Both the position numbers and the translations under genes were made by a program. A stretch of DNA of 64,000 bases from an uncultured Rhizobium sp. Lineage in GTDB: Bacteria > Pseudomonadota > Alphaproteobacteria > Rhizobiales > Rhizobiaceae. Below, piece after piece: positions 33,980-42,009 of this stretch (its first letter is position 1; each line of letters begins with the position of its first letter). The notes beneath the pieces are model-generated. The model had not been told where the DNA came from and searched no databases. It saw nothing but the letters and a program-made list of their open reading frames with translations. Location: NCBI GenBank assembly GCA_945952045.1, contig CAMFHE010000004.1:62001-126000 (forward strand). The letters run 5' to 3'.

Positions 33980-35398
33980 ATGCGATATTGCCGCGACGTG
34001 CACGGATATGGACAAACGCCGCCCAAGGCTGCCTGGCCGGGCGAGGCGCGCGTCGCCGTGCAATTCGTGCTGAACTACGAGGAGGGCGGCGAAAACTGCG
34101 TGCTGCATGGCGATGCGGCCTCCGAAGCCTTCCTCTCCGAAATCGTCGGCGCCGCGCAATGGCCGGGCCAGCGCCACTGGAACATGGAATCCATCTATGA
34201 ATACGGCGCCCGCGCCGGCTTCTGGCGCCTGCATCGCCTGCTCACCGAAAAGTCCGTGCCCGTCACCGTCTATGGCGTCGCCACCGCCCTGCAGCGGTCG
34301 CCCGCACAGGTGGCGGCGATGATAGAAGCTGGCTGGGAAATCGCCTCGCATGGCCTCAAATGGGTCGAGCACAAGGACATGCCGGCGGAAGAGGAGCGCG
34401 CGGCGATTGCCGAGGCGATCCGCCTGCACACGCTGGTGACGGGGACACGCCCGCGCGGCTGGTATACCGGCCGCTGTTCGGTCAACACCGTCGATCTGGT
34501 GACGGAAGCCGGCGGCTTCGACTATATCTCCGACACCTATGCGGACGACCTGCCCTACTGGCATGAGCATGACGGCCGCCAGCAGCTGATCATTCCCTAT
34601 ACGCTCGACGCCAACGACATGCGTTTCGCCACGCCCCAAGGCTTCAACAGCGGCGACCAGTTCTTCAGCTATCTCAAGGATTCCTTCGACGCGCTCTATG
34701 CCGAAGGCGAAGCCGGCAGCCCGAAGATGATGTCCATCGGCCTGCATTGCCGCCTGATCGGCCGCCCCGGCCGCGTCATGGCGCTCGCCCGCTTCATCGA
34801 TTACGTCAAGAGCCACGACAAGGTGTGGATCCCCCGCCGCGTCGATATCGCCGAACACTGGGCGAAGACCCATCCGCCGCAGCCGCTCGCCGAGCGCCCG
34901 TCGCAAATGTCGGAAAAAACCTTTATCGAGCGTTTCGGCGGCATTTTCGAACATTCCGACTGGATCGCGCGGCGCGCCTTTGCCGGCGAGCTTTCGCCCG
35001 CCAATGATACCGCCATCGGTCTGGCGGCGGCGCTCACCTTCCAGTTCCGCGCCGCCAGCGACGAACAGCGCCTCGGCGTGCTCGTCGCCCATCCCGATCT
35101 CGCCGGCAAGCTGGCGGCGGCCAAACGCCTGACGGAAAGCTCGACGCAGGAACAGGCCTCCGCCGGCCTCGATGCGCTGACCGACGACGAACGGCGCCGC
35201 TTCACCGAACTCAACGAAAGCTATGTGAAGAAATTCGGCTTCCCCTTCATCATCGCCGTGCGCGACAATACCAAGGCCAGCATCCTCGCTGCCTTCGAGA
35301 AGCGCATCGCCAACGACCGCGACACCGAGTTCGCAACCGCCTGCAAGCAGGTGGAGCGCATCGCGCTGCTGCGCCTGAAGGCGCTGTTGCCGAACTGA
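33980..35398 (+). CDS. fused allantoinase (PuuE-type) and OHCU decarboxylase (UraD)
   Basis: A 472-residue fusion. Residues 1 to about 305 are the polysaccharide-deacetylase-like allantoinase PuuE (RDVHGYGQTPP, VLNYEEGGENCVLHGD, EIASHGLKWVEH, GWYTGRCSVNT). Residues about 310-472 are OHCU decarboxylase: SEKTFIERFGGIFEHSDW, LVAHPDLAGKLA with the catalytic His, STQEQASAGL and FPFIIAVRDNTKASIL. The domains catalyse consecutive steps, OHCU to S-allantoin and allantoin to allantoate, in reverse order along the chain. GGAGGA sets the ATG at 33980. It is divergent from hiuH, whose product supplies the OHCU. Confidence 0.9.
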   Translation: MRYCRDVHGYGQTPPKAAWPGEARVAVQFVLNYEEGGENCVLHGDAASEAFLSEIVGAAQWPGQRHWNMESIYEYGARAGFWRLHRLLTEKSVPVTVYGVATALQRSPAQVAAMIEAGWEIASHGLKWVEHKDMPAEEERAAIAEAIRLHTLVTGTRPRGWYTGRCSVNTVDLVTEAGGFDYISDTYADDLPYWHEHDGRQQLIIPYTLDANDMRFATPQGFNSGDQFFSYLKDSFDALYAEGEAGSPKMMSIGLHCRLIGRPGRVMALARFIDYVKSHDKVWIPRRVDIAEHWAKTHPPQPLAERPSQMSEKTFIERFGGIFEHSDWIARRAFAGELSPANDTAIGLAAALTFQFRAASDEQRLGVLVAHPDLAGKLAAAKRLTESSTQEQASAGLDALTDDERRRFTELNESYVKKFGFPFIIAVRDNTKASILAAFEKRIANDRDTEFATACKQVERIALLRLKALLPN

Positions 35399-35522
35399 CG
35401 TCAAAAGACCGCCGGCGCGACGGGGGCCTCCCCTCCCCGTTGCCCGGAAATGCGCAAGACCCCACGCATGACCAACCGACATTTGCCGGCTCATCCGGCA
35501 TGTCCATCAAGGGAGGAATGAC

Positions 35523-36008
35523 ATGAAGACCATCGATATCCAGCCGCTGACCCGCGAGGCCTTTGCGCCCTTCGGCCAGGTGATCGAGCAGGACGGCGCT
35601 CACAATTTTCCGATCAATGCCGGCAAATGCACCCGCTTCCACGATCTCGCCCATATCGAGACCACGGGCGAAAAGGCGCGGCCGATGATCAGCCTGCTGC
35701 GCGGCGAGCCCTATCCCCTGCCGCTGCAACTGACCATGGTCGAGCGCCACCCGCTCGGCAGCCAGGCCTTCATCCCGCTCGGCGACAGCGCCTTCCTGGT
35801 GGTCGTCGCCGCAGAAACGGAAAACGGCCCCGCCACCCCCATCGCCTTCCGCACCGCCCCCGGCCAAGGCGTCAATATCGCCCGCAACGTCTGGCACGGC
35901 ATCCTCACCCCCCTCGACACCACCTCCGACTTCGCCGTCATCGACCGCGGCGGCGAGGGCGTGAACCTCGAAGAGCATTTTTACGAGGAAGGGTTTTTGA
36001 TCCGCTGA
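35523..36008 (+). CDS. allA: ureidoglycolate lyase
   Basis: A 161-residue AllA-family protein (cupin-like fold) of normal length. Typical segments are IQPLTREAFAPFGQVIE at the N-terminus, ERHPLGSQAFIPL near residue 78 and the VWHGILTPLD region near residue 122. It splits ureidoglycolate into glyoxylate and urea. GGGAGGA lies before the ATG. The gene follows the puuE-uraD fusion by 124 bp and ends at a strong terminator. The enzyme that would convert allantoate to ureidoglycolate is not in this window, but the glyoxylate produced can enter gcl at 21-23 kb. Confidence 0.92.
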   Translation: MKTIDIQPLTREAFAPFGQVIEQDGAHNFPINAGKCTRFHDLAHIETTGEKARPMISLLRGEPYPLPLQLTMVERHPLGSQAFIPLGDSAFLVVVAAETENGPATPIAFRTAPGQGVNIARNVWHGILTPLDTTSDFAVIDRGGEGVNLEEHFYEEGFLIR

Positions 36009-36028
36009 GGGTTTGGGGGCGCAACGAG

Positions 36029-36059
36029 AAAGGGCCGCGTGAGGAACGCGGCCCTTTTT
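36029..36059 (+). terminator. rho-independent terminator after allA
   Basis: AAAGGGCCGCGT (36029-36040) pairs with ACGCGGCCCTTT (36046-36057) around a GAGGA loop and is followed by TT. The 12-bp stem is perfect. It ends the puuE-uraD/allA transcript just before the promoter of the next toxin-antitoxin pair. Confidence 0.85.
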
Positions 36060-36067
36060 GCGTTTCA

Positions 36068-36100
36068 TTGACAAAATGCGTAATTTACGTATTTTACGCA
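36068..36100 (+). promoter_or_regulatory. promoter with palindromic operator of the second toxin-antitoxin pair
   Basis: TTGACA at 36068-36073 and TATTTT at 36090-36095 are 16 bp apart. TGCGTAA (36078-36084) and TTACGCA (36094-36100) form an inverted repeat that spans the -10 box, with a further ACGT centre. This is the usual arrangement for repression by an antitoxin. Confidence 0.65.
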
Positions 36101-36119
36101 AAACGAATGGAGCTTCGTC

Positions 36120-36374
36120 ATGGCGCAGAAAATCCAGGTATCCGCCACCGAATTCGCTCGCGGCTTCGGCCGCTATCGCGACGAGGCCTCCTCCAACGGC
36201 ATCATCGAAGTCACCTCGCATGGTCGCGTCATCGGCGGCTATCTCAGCGCGCGGGAACTCGAACATTACAGACGGCTCAAGAGCAAGGAGCGCGAGGTTT
36301 TTCGCGCCGCCGATTTCGATGCGGACATGCTGGCGGAACTCGAAGCGTCCGAATATGGCGTCGTCGGTAAGTGA
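36120..36374 (+). CDS. antitoxin-like DNA-binding protein (Phd-like)
   Basis: An 84-residue protein. The N-terminal KIQVSATEFARGFGRYRDEAS and IEVTSHGRVIGGYLSARELEHY segments resemble the Phd/YefM fold (strand-helix-hairpin-helix). The C-terminus (FRAADFDADMLAELEASE) is acidic, as in toxin-neutralising tails. GGAG at 36109-36112 supports the ATG. The stop overlaps the following GTG start by 4 bp. It probably represses its own promoter at the TGCGTAA palindrome. Function is inferred from fold-like pattern and gene pairing. Confidence 0.7.
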   Translation: MAQKIQVSATEFARGFGRYRDEASSNGIIEVTSHGRVIGGYLSARELEHYRRLKSKEREVFRAADFDADMLAELEASEYGVVGK

Positions 36375-36793
36375 GGCTACCCGATCCGGTCCCCGGCCTT
36401 GTCATCCGGTATAATTACCTCTGGCACGACGACAAGATGAAAGGCCTGTCCGAGGGAGCGAAAGACAGGCCCTGCGCCATCATCATCGCATCCCGGCAGA
36501 CCGGTGCGGTAACCGTCGCTCCAATTACCCATTCCTATCCCGAACCGGGCGAAGAGGCGCTCTCCGTCGCCATCCCCGCCGATATCGCCAGACAGATCGG
36601 GCTCGATGACGACGTCAATTACGTTCGGCTGGAGGTCAACCGGTTTGAATGGCCGGGCGACCACCTTCGGCCCTTGCCGCAGGATCCGGAGAGGATCGAT
36701 TACGGCATGGTTCCGAGAGAGTTCTTCGAAACCCTGCGCCACCGGTTCATCGACGTGGTGAGACAAAGCCTGCTTCGCGAAACCAGACGATAG
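36371..36793 (+). CDS. PemK/MazF-like toxin candidate
   Basis: A 140-residue protein with a GTG start in a GTGA overlap with the antitoxin stop. RPCAIIIASRQTGAVTVAPITHSYPEPGEEALSVAIP (about 32-68) resembles the beta-barrel of PemK/MazF-type ribonucleases, where an Arg-Pro-x-hydrophobic strand and a Pro-Ile-Thr segment are conserved. The second half has no motif I recognise. The small coupled pair with a palindromic operator supports a toxin-antitoxin role. It ends just before a bidirectional terminator. A non-toxic conserved partner cannot be excluded. Confidence 0.6.
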   Translation: MRLPDPVPGLVIRYNYLWHDDKMKGLSEGAKDRPCAIIIASRQTGAVTVAPITHSYPEPGEEALSVAIPADIARQIGLDDDVNYVRLEVNRFEWPGDHLRPLPQDPERIDYGMVPREFFETLRHRFIDVVRQSLLRETRR

Positions 36794-36814
36794 GCGGCTG
36801 CCCCGAACACAACA

Positions 36815-36843
36815 AAAAGGCCGCGCTCCTCACGCGGCCTTTT
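36815..36843. terminator. bidirectional terminator between toxin and purine permease genes
   Basis: AAAAGGCCGCG (36815-36825) pairs with CGCGGCCTTTT (36833-36843) around a 7-base loop. A-run on the left and T-run on the right let it work in both directions between two convergent genes. Its stem core GGCCGCG resembles the terminator at 36029-36059. Confidence 0.85.
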
Positions 36844-36864
36844 CCCCCTGCTCCTCCGCTTTCC

Positions 36865-38157
36865 TCACTCCGCGAAAAACGCGAAGCGGATGATGAAGAG
36901 GATGGCAACGATGAGGGTGGCCGGGTGGATCTGGCGCCATTTGCCGGTGCAGAGTTTCAGCACGACATAGCTGACGAAGCCGAAGGCGAGGCCGTTGGCG
37001 ATGGAGTAGGTGAAGGGCATGGCGAGCGCGGTGAGCGCGGCCGGTGCGGCGTCCGTCAGGTCGTCCCAGTCGATTTCCGTCAGTTCGCGCATCATCAGGC
37101 CGGCGACGTAAAGCAGCGCCGGGGCCGTCGCATAGGTCGGCACGGAGCCGGCCAGCGGCGAAATGAACAGGGCGGCGAGAAACAGGATGGCGACGGTGAA
37201 GGCGGTGAGACCGGTGCGGCCGCCGGCCTGCACGCCGGATGCGCTTTCGACATAGGCTGTCGTGCTGCTGGTGCCCATCAGCGAGCCGGCGACGATGGCG
37301 GCGCTATCGGCAAGCAGCGCCCGTCCCAGGCGGCTCTTTTCGCCTTCGCGGATCAGATTGGCGCGCTTGGCGACGCCGATCAGCGTGCCGGTGGCGTCGA
37401 AGACTTCGACGAGCACGAAGACGAGGATGACATGCAGCAGGCCGCCATGCAGGGCGCCGACGATATCGAGCTGCATGAAGGTCGGCATCATCGACGGCGG
37501 GGCCGAGACGACGCCGCGGAATTCGCTGACCCCGAAGATCCACGAGAGCACGGTGACGACGAGAATGCCGATCAGGATCGCGCCCTTGATGCGCAGCGCA
37601 TCGAGCACGGCGATGACGAAGAAGCCGAGGATGGCGAGCAGCGGGCCGGTGGCCTTCAGGCTGCCGAGGCCGACCAGCGTCGCCGGATTGTCGACGACGA
37701 TGCCGGCATTCTTCAAGGCGATGATGCCGAGGAACAGGCCGATACCGGCGGCGATGGCGCTTCTCAGCGAATGGGGAATGCCGGCGATCAGCCAGCTGCG
37801 CACGCCCGTCACCGTCAGGAGGACGAAGATCAGACCGGAGATGAACACCGCGCCCAGCGCCTGCTGCCAGGTGAAGCCGAGGGCTGCGACGACCGTAAAC
37901 GCGAAGAAGGCGTTCAGCCCCATGCCCGGCGCCATGCCGATCGGCCAGTTGGCGACCAGCGCCATGACCATGGAGCCGAGCGCCGCCGCCAGACAGGTGG
38001 CAACGAAGATGGAATCGCGATCCATGCCGGTCGTCGACAGGATGTCGGGATTGACGAAGATGATATAGGACATCGTGAGAAAGGTCGTCAGACCCGCAAC
38101 CACTTCGGTGCGGACGGACGTGCCGTGCTCACTCAGCTTGAAAAGCCGTTCAAACAT
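36865..38157 (-). CDS. NCS2-family purine (guanine/hypoxanthine/adenine) permease
   Basis: A 430-residue membrane protein with about 12-14 helices, of the AzgA/PbuG branch. Diagnostic segments are GTSVRTEVVAGLTTFLTMSYIIFVNP near residue 12, NWPIGMAPGMGLNAFFAFTVV near residue 70, GTSSTTAYVESASGVQAGGRTGLTA near residue 288 and a C-terminal FGFVSYVVLKL. It takes up purine bases by proton symport. GGGGAGGA precedes the ATG. Lying at the edge of the purine block, it probably supplies guanine or hypoxanthine to GuaD and XdhAB. Confidence 0.88.
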   Translation of the reverse strand: MFERLFKLSEHGTSVRTEVVAGLTTFLTMSYIIFVNPDILSTTGMDRDSIFVATCLAAALGSMVMALVANWPIGMAPGMGLNAFFAFTVVAALGFTWQQALGAVFISGLIFVLLTVTGVRSWLIAGIPHSLRSAIAAGIGLFLGIIALKNAGIVVDNPATLVGLGSLKATGPLLAILGFFVIAVLDALRIKGAILIGILVVTVLSWIFGVSEFRGVVSAPPSMMPTFMQLDIVGALHGGLLHVILVFVLVEVFDATGTLIGVAKRANLIREGEKSRLGRALLADSAAIVAGSLMGTSSTTAYVESASGVQAGGRTGLTAFTVAILFLAALFISPLAGSVPTYATAPALLYVAGLMMRELTEIDWDDLTDAAPAALTALAMPFTYSIANGLAFGFVSYVVLKLCTGKWRQIHPATLIVAILFIIRFAFFAE

Positions 38158-38505
38158 AATTCCTCCCCAGGGCGGCCCGTCGGGGCCGCGCGCACGAATG
38201 GCCGGCCCGCCGCTCCTCCAGCATCGGTCCGGTTCGCGGATGTTTCCGCCCTGCCGCGCCGCGCCGAAGGGCCGCGTCGCATCGACAGTGTCGCCATCTT
38301 GCGCATTCCGACACGCGCGCGCCAGACGGGTATTGCCGTCGATTTGCGCGAAACTCTTTCAAGATTCCCCCGACGGCGGCCGCGCGCGCGCGAGGGTTTT
38401 ATCGACGAAAACCGGCCCTGCCAAAATCTGCGATCCCCGTTTGCGCCGGAATGCTTTAGGTATAAAACAAATCCGCCATCCGGCCGACGATTTCGAGGAG
38501 ACATC
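38158..38505. other. 348-bp intergenic region, no gene seen
   Basis: This divergent spacer holds the promoters of the purine permease and the thiolase. It is rich in CG runs, with an alternating purine-pyrimidine CGCGCGCGCG-type tract near 38390. A TATAAA at 38461-38466 may be the thiolase -10 box, but the -35 spacing is poor. I see no riboswitch-like aptamer, no convincing reading frame and no clear palindromic operator. Confidence 0.5.
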
Positions 38506-39708
38506 ATGCGCGACGCCTTTATCTGCGATTATATCCGCACGCCGATCGGCCGCTTCGGCGGCGCGCTGGCCTCGGTGCGGGCGGACGATCTCGCCGCCGT
38601 GCCGCTGAAGGCGCTGATGGCGCGCAATGGCAATGTCGACTGGGAGGCGGTGGACGATGCCATCCTCGGCTGCGCCAACCAGGCGGGCGAGGACAATCGC
38701 AATGTGGCGCGCATGGCGGTGCTGCTCGCCGGCCTTCCGGTTTGCGTGCCCGGCACCACCATCAACCGGCTCTGCGGTTCGGGCATGGATGCCGTGCTCT
38801 ATGCCGCGCGCGCCATCAAGGCGGGCGAGGCCGAACTGATGATCGCCGGTGGCGTCGAAAGCATGAGCCGCGCCCCCTTCGTCATGCCGAAAGCCGAGAC
38901 CGCCTTTTCGCGCGCTGCCGAAATTCACGACACCACCATCGGCTGGCGTTTCGTCAACCCGCTGATGAAGGCGCAATACGGCATCGATTCCATGCCCGAA
39001 ACCGGCGAAAACGTCGCCGCGGACTTCAACGTCAGCCGTCAGGATCAGGACCTCTTTGCGCTGCGCTCGCAGGCAAGGGCCGCCGCCGCGCAAGACAATG
39101 GCCGGCTGTCGAAGGAAATCACCCCCGTCGCCATCCCGCAGCGCAAGGGCGACGCCATTATCGTCGAGCGCGACGAGCATCCGCGCGCCACGACGATCGA
39201 GGCGCTCGCCAAGCTCGGCACCCCCTTCCGCAAGGACGGCACGGTCACCGCCGGCAACGCCTCCGGCGTCAATGACGGCGCAGCCTCCCTGATCGTCGCC
39301 TCGGAAGCGGCGGCCAAAAAGCATGGCCTCACCCCCATCGCCCGCATCCTCGGCGGCGCGACCGCAGGCGTCGAACCGCGCATTATGGGCATCGGCCCGG
39401 CCCCCGCCTCGCAGAAACTCATGGCCCGCCTTGGCCTGACCCAGGCCGATTTCGACGTCATCGAGCTCAACGAGGCCTTCGCCTCGCAAGGGCTTGCGAC
39501 GCTGCGCCTGCTCGGGATCGCCGATGACGATCCGCGCGTCAACATCAATGGCGGCGCCATCGCGCTCGGCCATCCCTTGGGCATGTCGGGCGCCCGCATC
39601 ACCGGCACCGCCGCCCTGCAACTGTCGGAAACCGCCGGCCGCCGCTCGCTTTCCACCATGTGCATCGGCGTCGGCCAGGGAATTGCGCTGGCGCTCGAGC
39701 GGGTTTGA
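38506..39708 (+). CDS. beta-ketoadipyl-CoA / acetyl-CoA thiolase
   Basis: A 400-residue thiolase of normal length. The acyl-accepting Cys90 lies in TINRLCGSGMDAV, the GHPLGMSGARI motif with the catalytic His is near residue 355, and the second Cys is in STMCIGVGQGIAL near the C-terminus. The start (DAFICDYIRTPIGRFGGAL) and SRAPFVMPKAETAFSR resemble PcaF, the 3-oxoadipyl-CoA thiolase that yields succinyl-CoA and acetyl-CoA. GAGGAG sets the ATG at 38506. No pca neighbours are present, so acetyl-CoA acetyltransferase or another beta-oxidation role is equally possible. Confidence 0.85.
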   Translation: MRDAFICDYIRTPIGRFGGALASVRADDLAAVPLKALMARNGNVDWEAVDDAILGCANQAGEDNRNVARMAVLLAGLPVCVPGTTINRLCGSGMDAVLYAARAIKAGEAELMIAGGVESMSRAPFVMPKAETAFSRAAEIHDTTIGWRFVNPLMKAQYGIDSMPETGENVAADFNVSRQDQDLFALRSQARAAAAQDNGRLSKEITPVAIPQRKGDAIIVERDEHPRATTIEALAKLGTPFRKDGTVTAGNASGVNDGAASLIVASEAAAKKHGLTPIARILGGATAGVEPRIMGIGPAPASQKLMARLGLTQADFDVIELNEAFASQGLATLRLLGIADDDPRVNINGGAIALGHPLGMSGARITGTAALQLSETAGRRSLSTMCIGVGQGIALALERV

Positions 39709-39861
39709 GCGGGGCGCCTTGGCGGGAGAGCGGTAAATTCACGAAAAAAACCGTATCCGGCTGCGCCTTTTGCGTCGGATGCGCGTTCTTCTGCCATGGT
39801 CCGCTTGCGAGACGAAGCGGGAGCGATAAAGTTGCACGGCGATTCGTCGCCTGGAGGAAAA

Positions 39862-40038
39862 ATGCGTCAGCAGACAAAGCCGTTTATCGTTGAAATCAAG
39901 CAATCGCGAAAGCTGAAGGCCGACGGCCGGAAGACATCGATCTGGGGATCGCTGGATCTGACGCTCTCGGACGAGCCCGTCGCCCATGCGGCCCCGGCTG
40001 TCGAGCCGGCCGTCGCCGAAAGCGCCGACCGGGCCTGA
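39862..40038 (+). CDS. small basic/acidic protein, unknown function
   Basis: A 58-residue protein behind a strong ribosome-binding site (GGAGG, 39854-39858). The N-terminal 35 residues are basic and ordered-looking (KPFIVEIKQSRKLK, then SIWGSLDLTL); the C-terminal 20 are Ala/Pro/Glu-rich and probably disordered. Longer in-frame starts (39796) exist but lack a ribosome-binding site. It stands alone between the thiolase gene and the monooxygenase gene. I do not recognise a family, though the IKQSRKL and IWG pattern looks like small conserved rhizobial proteins. Confidence 0.6.
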   Translation: MRQQTKPFIVEIKQSRKLKADGRKTSIWGSLDLTLSDEPVAHAAPAVEPAVAESADRA

Positions 40039-40143
40039 TCCTTGCATTTCTTCCGCCGACCCGTCTGACCGAGCCTGCGGCTTGCGTGCAGGAGCATGGA
40101 CGGGTGAGGCGAACAGGTTTTCCCTGCCCGCCCCGTGATCCGC

Positions 40144-41943
40144 CTACTTGCGGTGATGCACCGGCTGCAGGCCGTAGACCGGCGTCTGCAGGCCTTCGAA
40201 GCGGGCTTTCAGCTGCAGCGAGAGATATTGCGAATAGTGGCGCGACTGGTGCAGGTTGCCGCCATGGAACCACAGCGCCTGCTGCTGCGTCGGTTTCCAC
40301 ATGTTGCGCTGCTCGCCCTCCCAGGGACCGGGATCCTTCGGCGTATCGGAGCCGAGCCCCCAGACCTTGCCGACCCGGTCGGCGGTCTCCTGGTCGATGA
40401 GATCGGCGACCCAGCCGTTCATCGAACCGTAGCCGGTGGCGTAGACGATGACATCGGCGGGGATCTCCTTGCCATCGGCAAGCTTGATCGAATTCGCCGT
40501 GATCTCCTCCACCTGGCCGGCGGCGAGCTTCACCTTGCCGTCGATGATCAGCTGCGATGCGCCGATATCGATGTAATAGCCGGAGCCGCGCCGCAGATAT
40601 TTCATGAACAGGCCCGATCCATCCGAACCCCAGTCGAGCTGGAAGCCGGCCTTTTCCAGCGCCGCATAGAAATCCGCGTCGCGCTCCCTCATCTTGTCAT
40701 AGAGCGGGATCTGGAATTCATGCATGATCCGGTAGGGCAGCGAGGCGAAGATCAGGTCGGCCTTGGCCGTGGTCACGCCATTGGCCAGCGCCTGTTCTGA
40801 ATAGAGCGCGCCGAGCCCGATATCCATCAGCGTATCGGATTTGACGATATGGGTCGTCGAACGCTGGATCATGGTGACGTCGACGCCGGCCTCGTAGAGC
40901 GCGGCGCAGATGTCATGGGCCGAATTGTTCGAACCGATGACCACGACCTTCTTGCCCTTGTATCCATCCGGCCCCGGATGGCGGGAGGAATGGTGCTGGT
41001 CGCCCTGAAAACCGTCGCGGCCCTTGAAATCCGGGATATTGGCCTTGCCGGACATGCCGGTCGCAAAGACGAGCTGCTTGGGCCGGAGCACCACTTCCTC
41101 GCCGTCGCGGTCGACGACGACGGTCCACTCCCCGGCCGCCTCGTCCCATTTGGCGGATTTGGCGGTCGAGCGCGTCCAGTAGTTCAGCTCCATCACCCTG
41201 GTATAGAATTCCAGCCAGTCGCCGATCTTGTCCTTCGGCGCAAAGACCGGCCAGTTCTTGGGAAAATCGATATAGGGCAGATGGTCGTACCAGACGGGAT
41301 CGTGCAGGCAGAGCGACTTGTAGCGCTTGCGCCAGCTATCGCCCGGGCGGTCGTTCTTTTCGAGGATGATGGTCGGCACGCCGAGCTGGCGCAGGCGCGC
41401 GCCAAGCGCAATGCCGCCCTGCCCGCCGCCGATGATGACGACATAGGGCTGCTTGTCGTAGCCGAGCGTGCGCTCCTCGTGTTCGCGCTCCTCCTTCCAG
41501 GTCATGGCGCCGAGGTTCTGGCCGTGCTTGGCGCCGAGCGGGCGGGTGAAGCCGGATTTTTCCTCATGGCCCTTGAGTTCGGCCAGCGCCGTCAGAAGTG
41601 TCCAGACGAGGCCGTTCTTGAAGCGGACGAGGCCATAGCCGCGCCCGGTCGCCGTCTCGAAGGTGATCCAGCTTTCCAGAACGCCCTCCGCCTCGGTCGC
41701 CTCCTCGCCGGCGGCGACGCGCCAGTTGGAAGGCTTGGCGGTGGAAAGCTGCGATTGCAGCATGTCGCGCACCTGATCGCGACCCTCGACGGTCTTGATG
41801 TTCCAGGTGAAGGCGACGAGATCGCGCCAGTAGCACTCCTCGGAAAAGAGATGGACGGCATCCTCGATGCGGCCGGTTTCGAGGGCGGCGCCCAGCGTAT
41901 CGAGTAGCGCCTGGACGCGGCTTGTGGGGGTCTTGTCGAGCAT
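40144..41943 (-). CDS. flavin-containing monooxygenase with N-terminal SnoaL-like domain
   Basis: A 599-residue FAD/NADP oxidoreductase. Residues about 10-125 look like a SnoaL/NTF2-like domain. The FAD motif YVVIIGGGQGGIALGARL lies near residue 168 and the NADP motif VVVIGSNNSAHDICAAL near residue 345, with ATGMSGKANIPDFKG between them as in flavin monooxygenases and Baeyer-Villiger-like enzymes. GGAGGA precedes the ATG. It is 66 bp downstream of a Zn alcohol dehydrogenase gene and is expected to share its sigma-54 promoter. An alcohol-to-ketone then oxygenation sequence is plausible; the substrate is unknown. Confidence 0.85.
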   Translation of the reverse strand: MLDKTPTSRVQALLDTLGAALETGRIEDAVHLFSEECYWRDLVAFTWNIKTVEGRDQVRDMLQSQLSTAKPSNWRVAAGEEATEAEGVLESWITFETATGRGYGLVRFKNGLVWTLLTALAELKGHEEKSGFTRPLGAKHGQNLGAMTWKEEREHEERTLGYDKQPYVVIIGGGQGGIALGARLRQLGVPTIILEKNDRPGDSWRKRYKSLCLHDPVWYDHLPYIDFPKNWPVFAPKDKIGDWLEFYTRVMELNYWTRSTAKSAKWDEAAGEWTVVVDRDGEEVVLRPKQLVFATGMSGKANIPDFKGRDGFQGDQHHSSRHPGPDGYKGKKVVVIGSNNSAHDICAALYEAGVDVTMIQRSTTHIVKSDTLMDIGLGALYSEQALANGVTTAKADLIFASLPYRIMHEFQIPLYDKMRERDADFYAALEKAGFQLDWGSDGSGLFMKYLRRGSGYYIDIGASQLIIDGKVKLAAGQVEEITANSIKLADGKEIPADVIVYATGYGSMNGWVADLIDQETADRVGKVWGLGSDTPKDPGPWEGEQRNMWKPTQQQALWFHGGNLHQSRHYSQYLSLQLKARFEGLQTPVYGLQPVHHRK

Positions 41944-42009
41944 CGTTTTCTCCTCCTGCTCGGTTGGGGATGGGGCGGCTCCTCAACCGCCCCGCTGGAA
42001 CGGATCGGC

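Noticed and set aside
36649..38505. Apparent 619-residue N-terminal extension of the thiolase
   Set aside because: The extension is antisense to the purine permease. The thiolase family start and a GAGGAG site are at 38506.
38158..38505. Possible purine riboswitch before the NCS2 permease
   Set aside because: I found no pairing pattern or conserved core of a guanine or adenine aptamer, and such riboswitches are not expected in this group.
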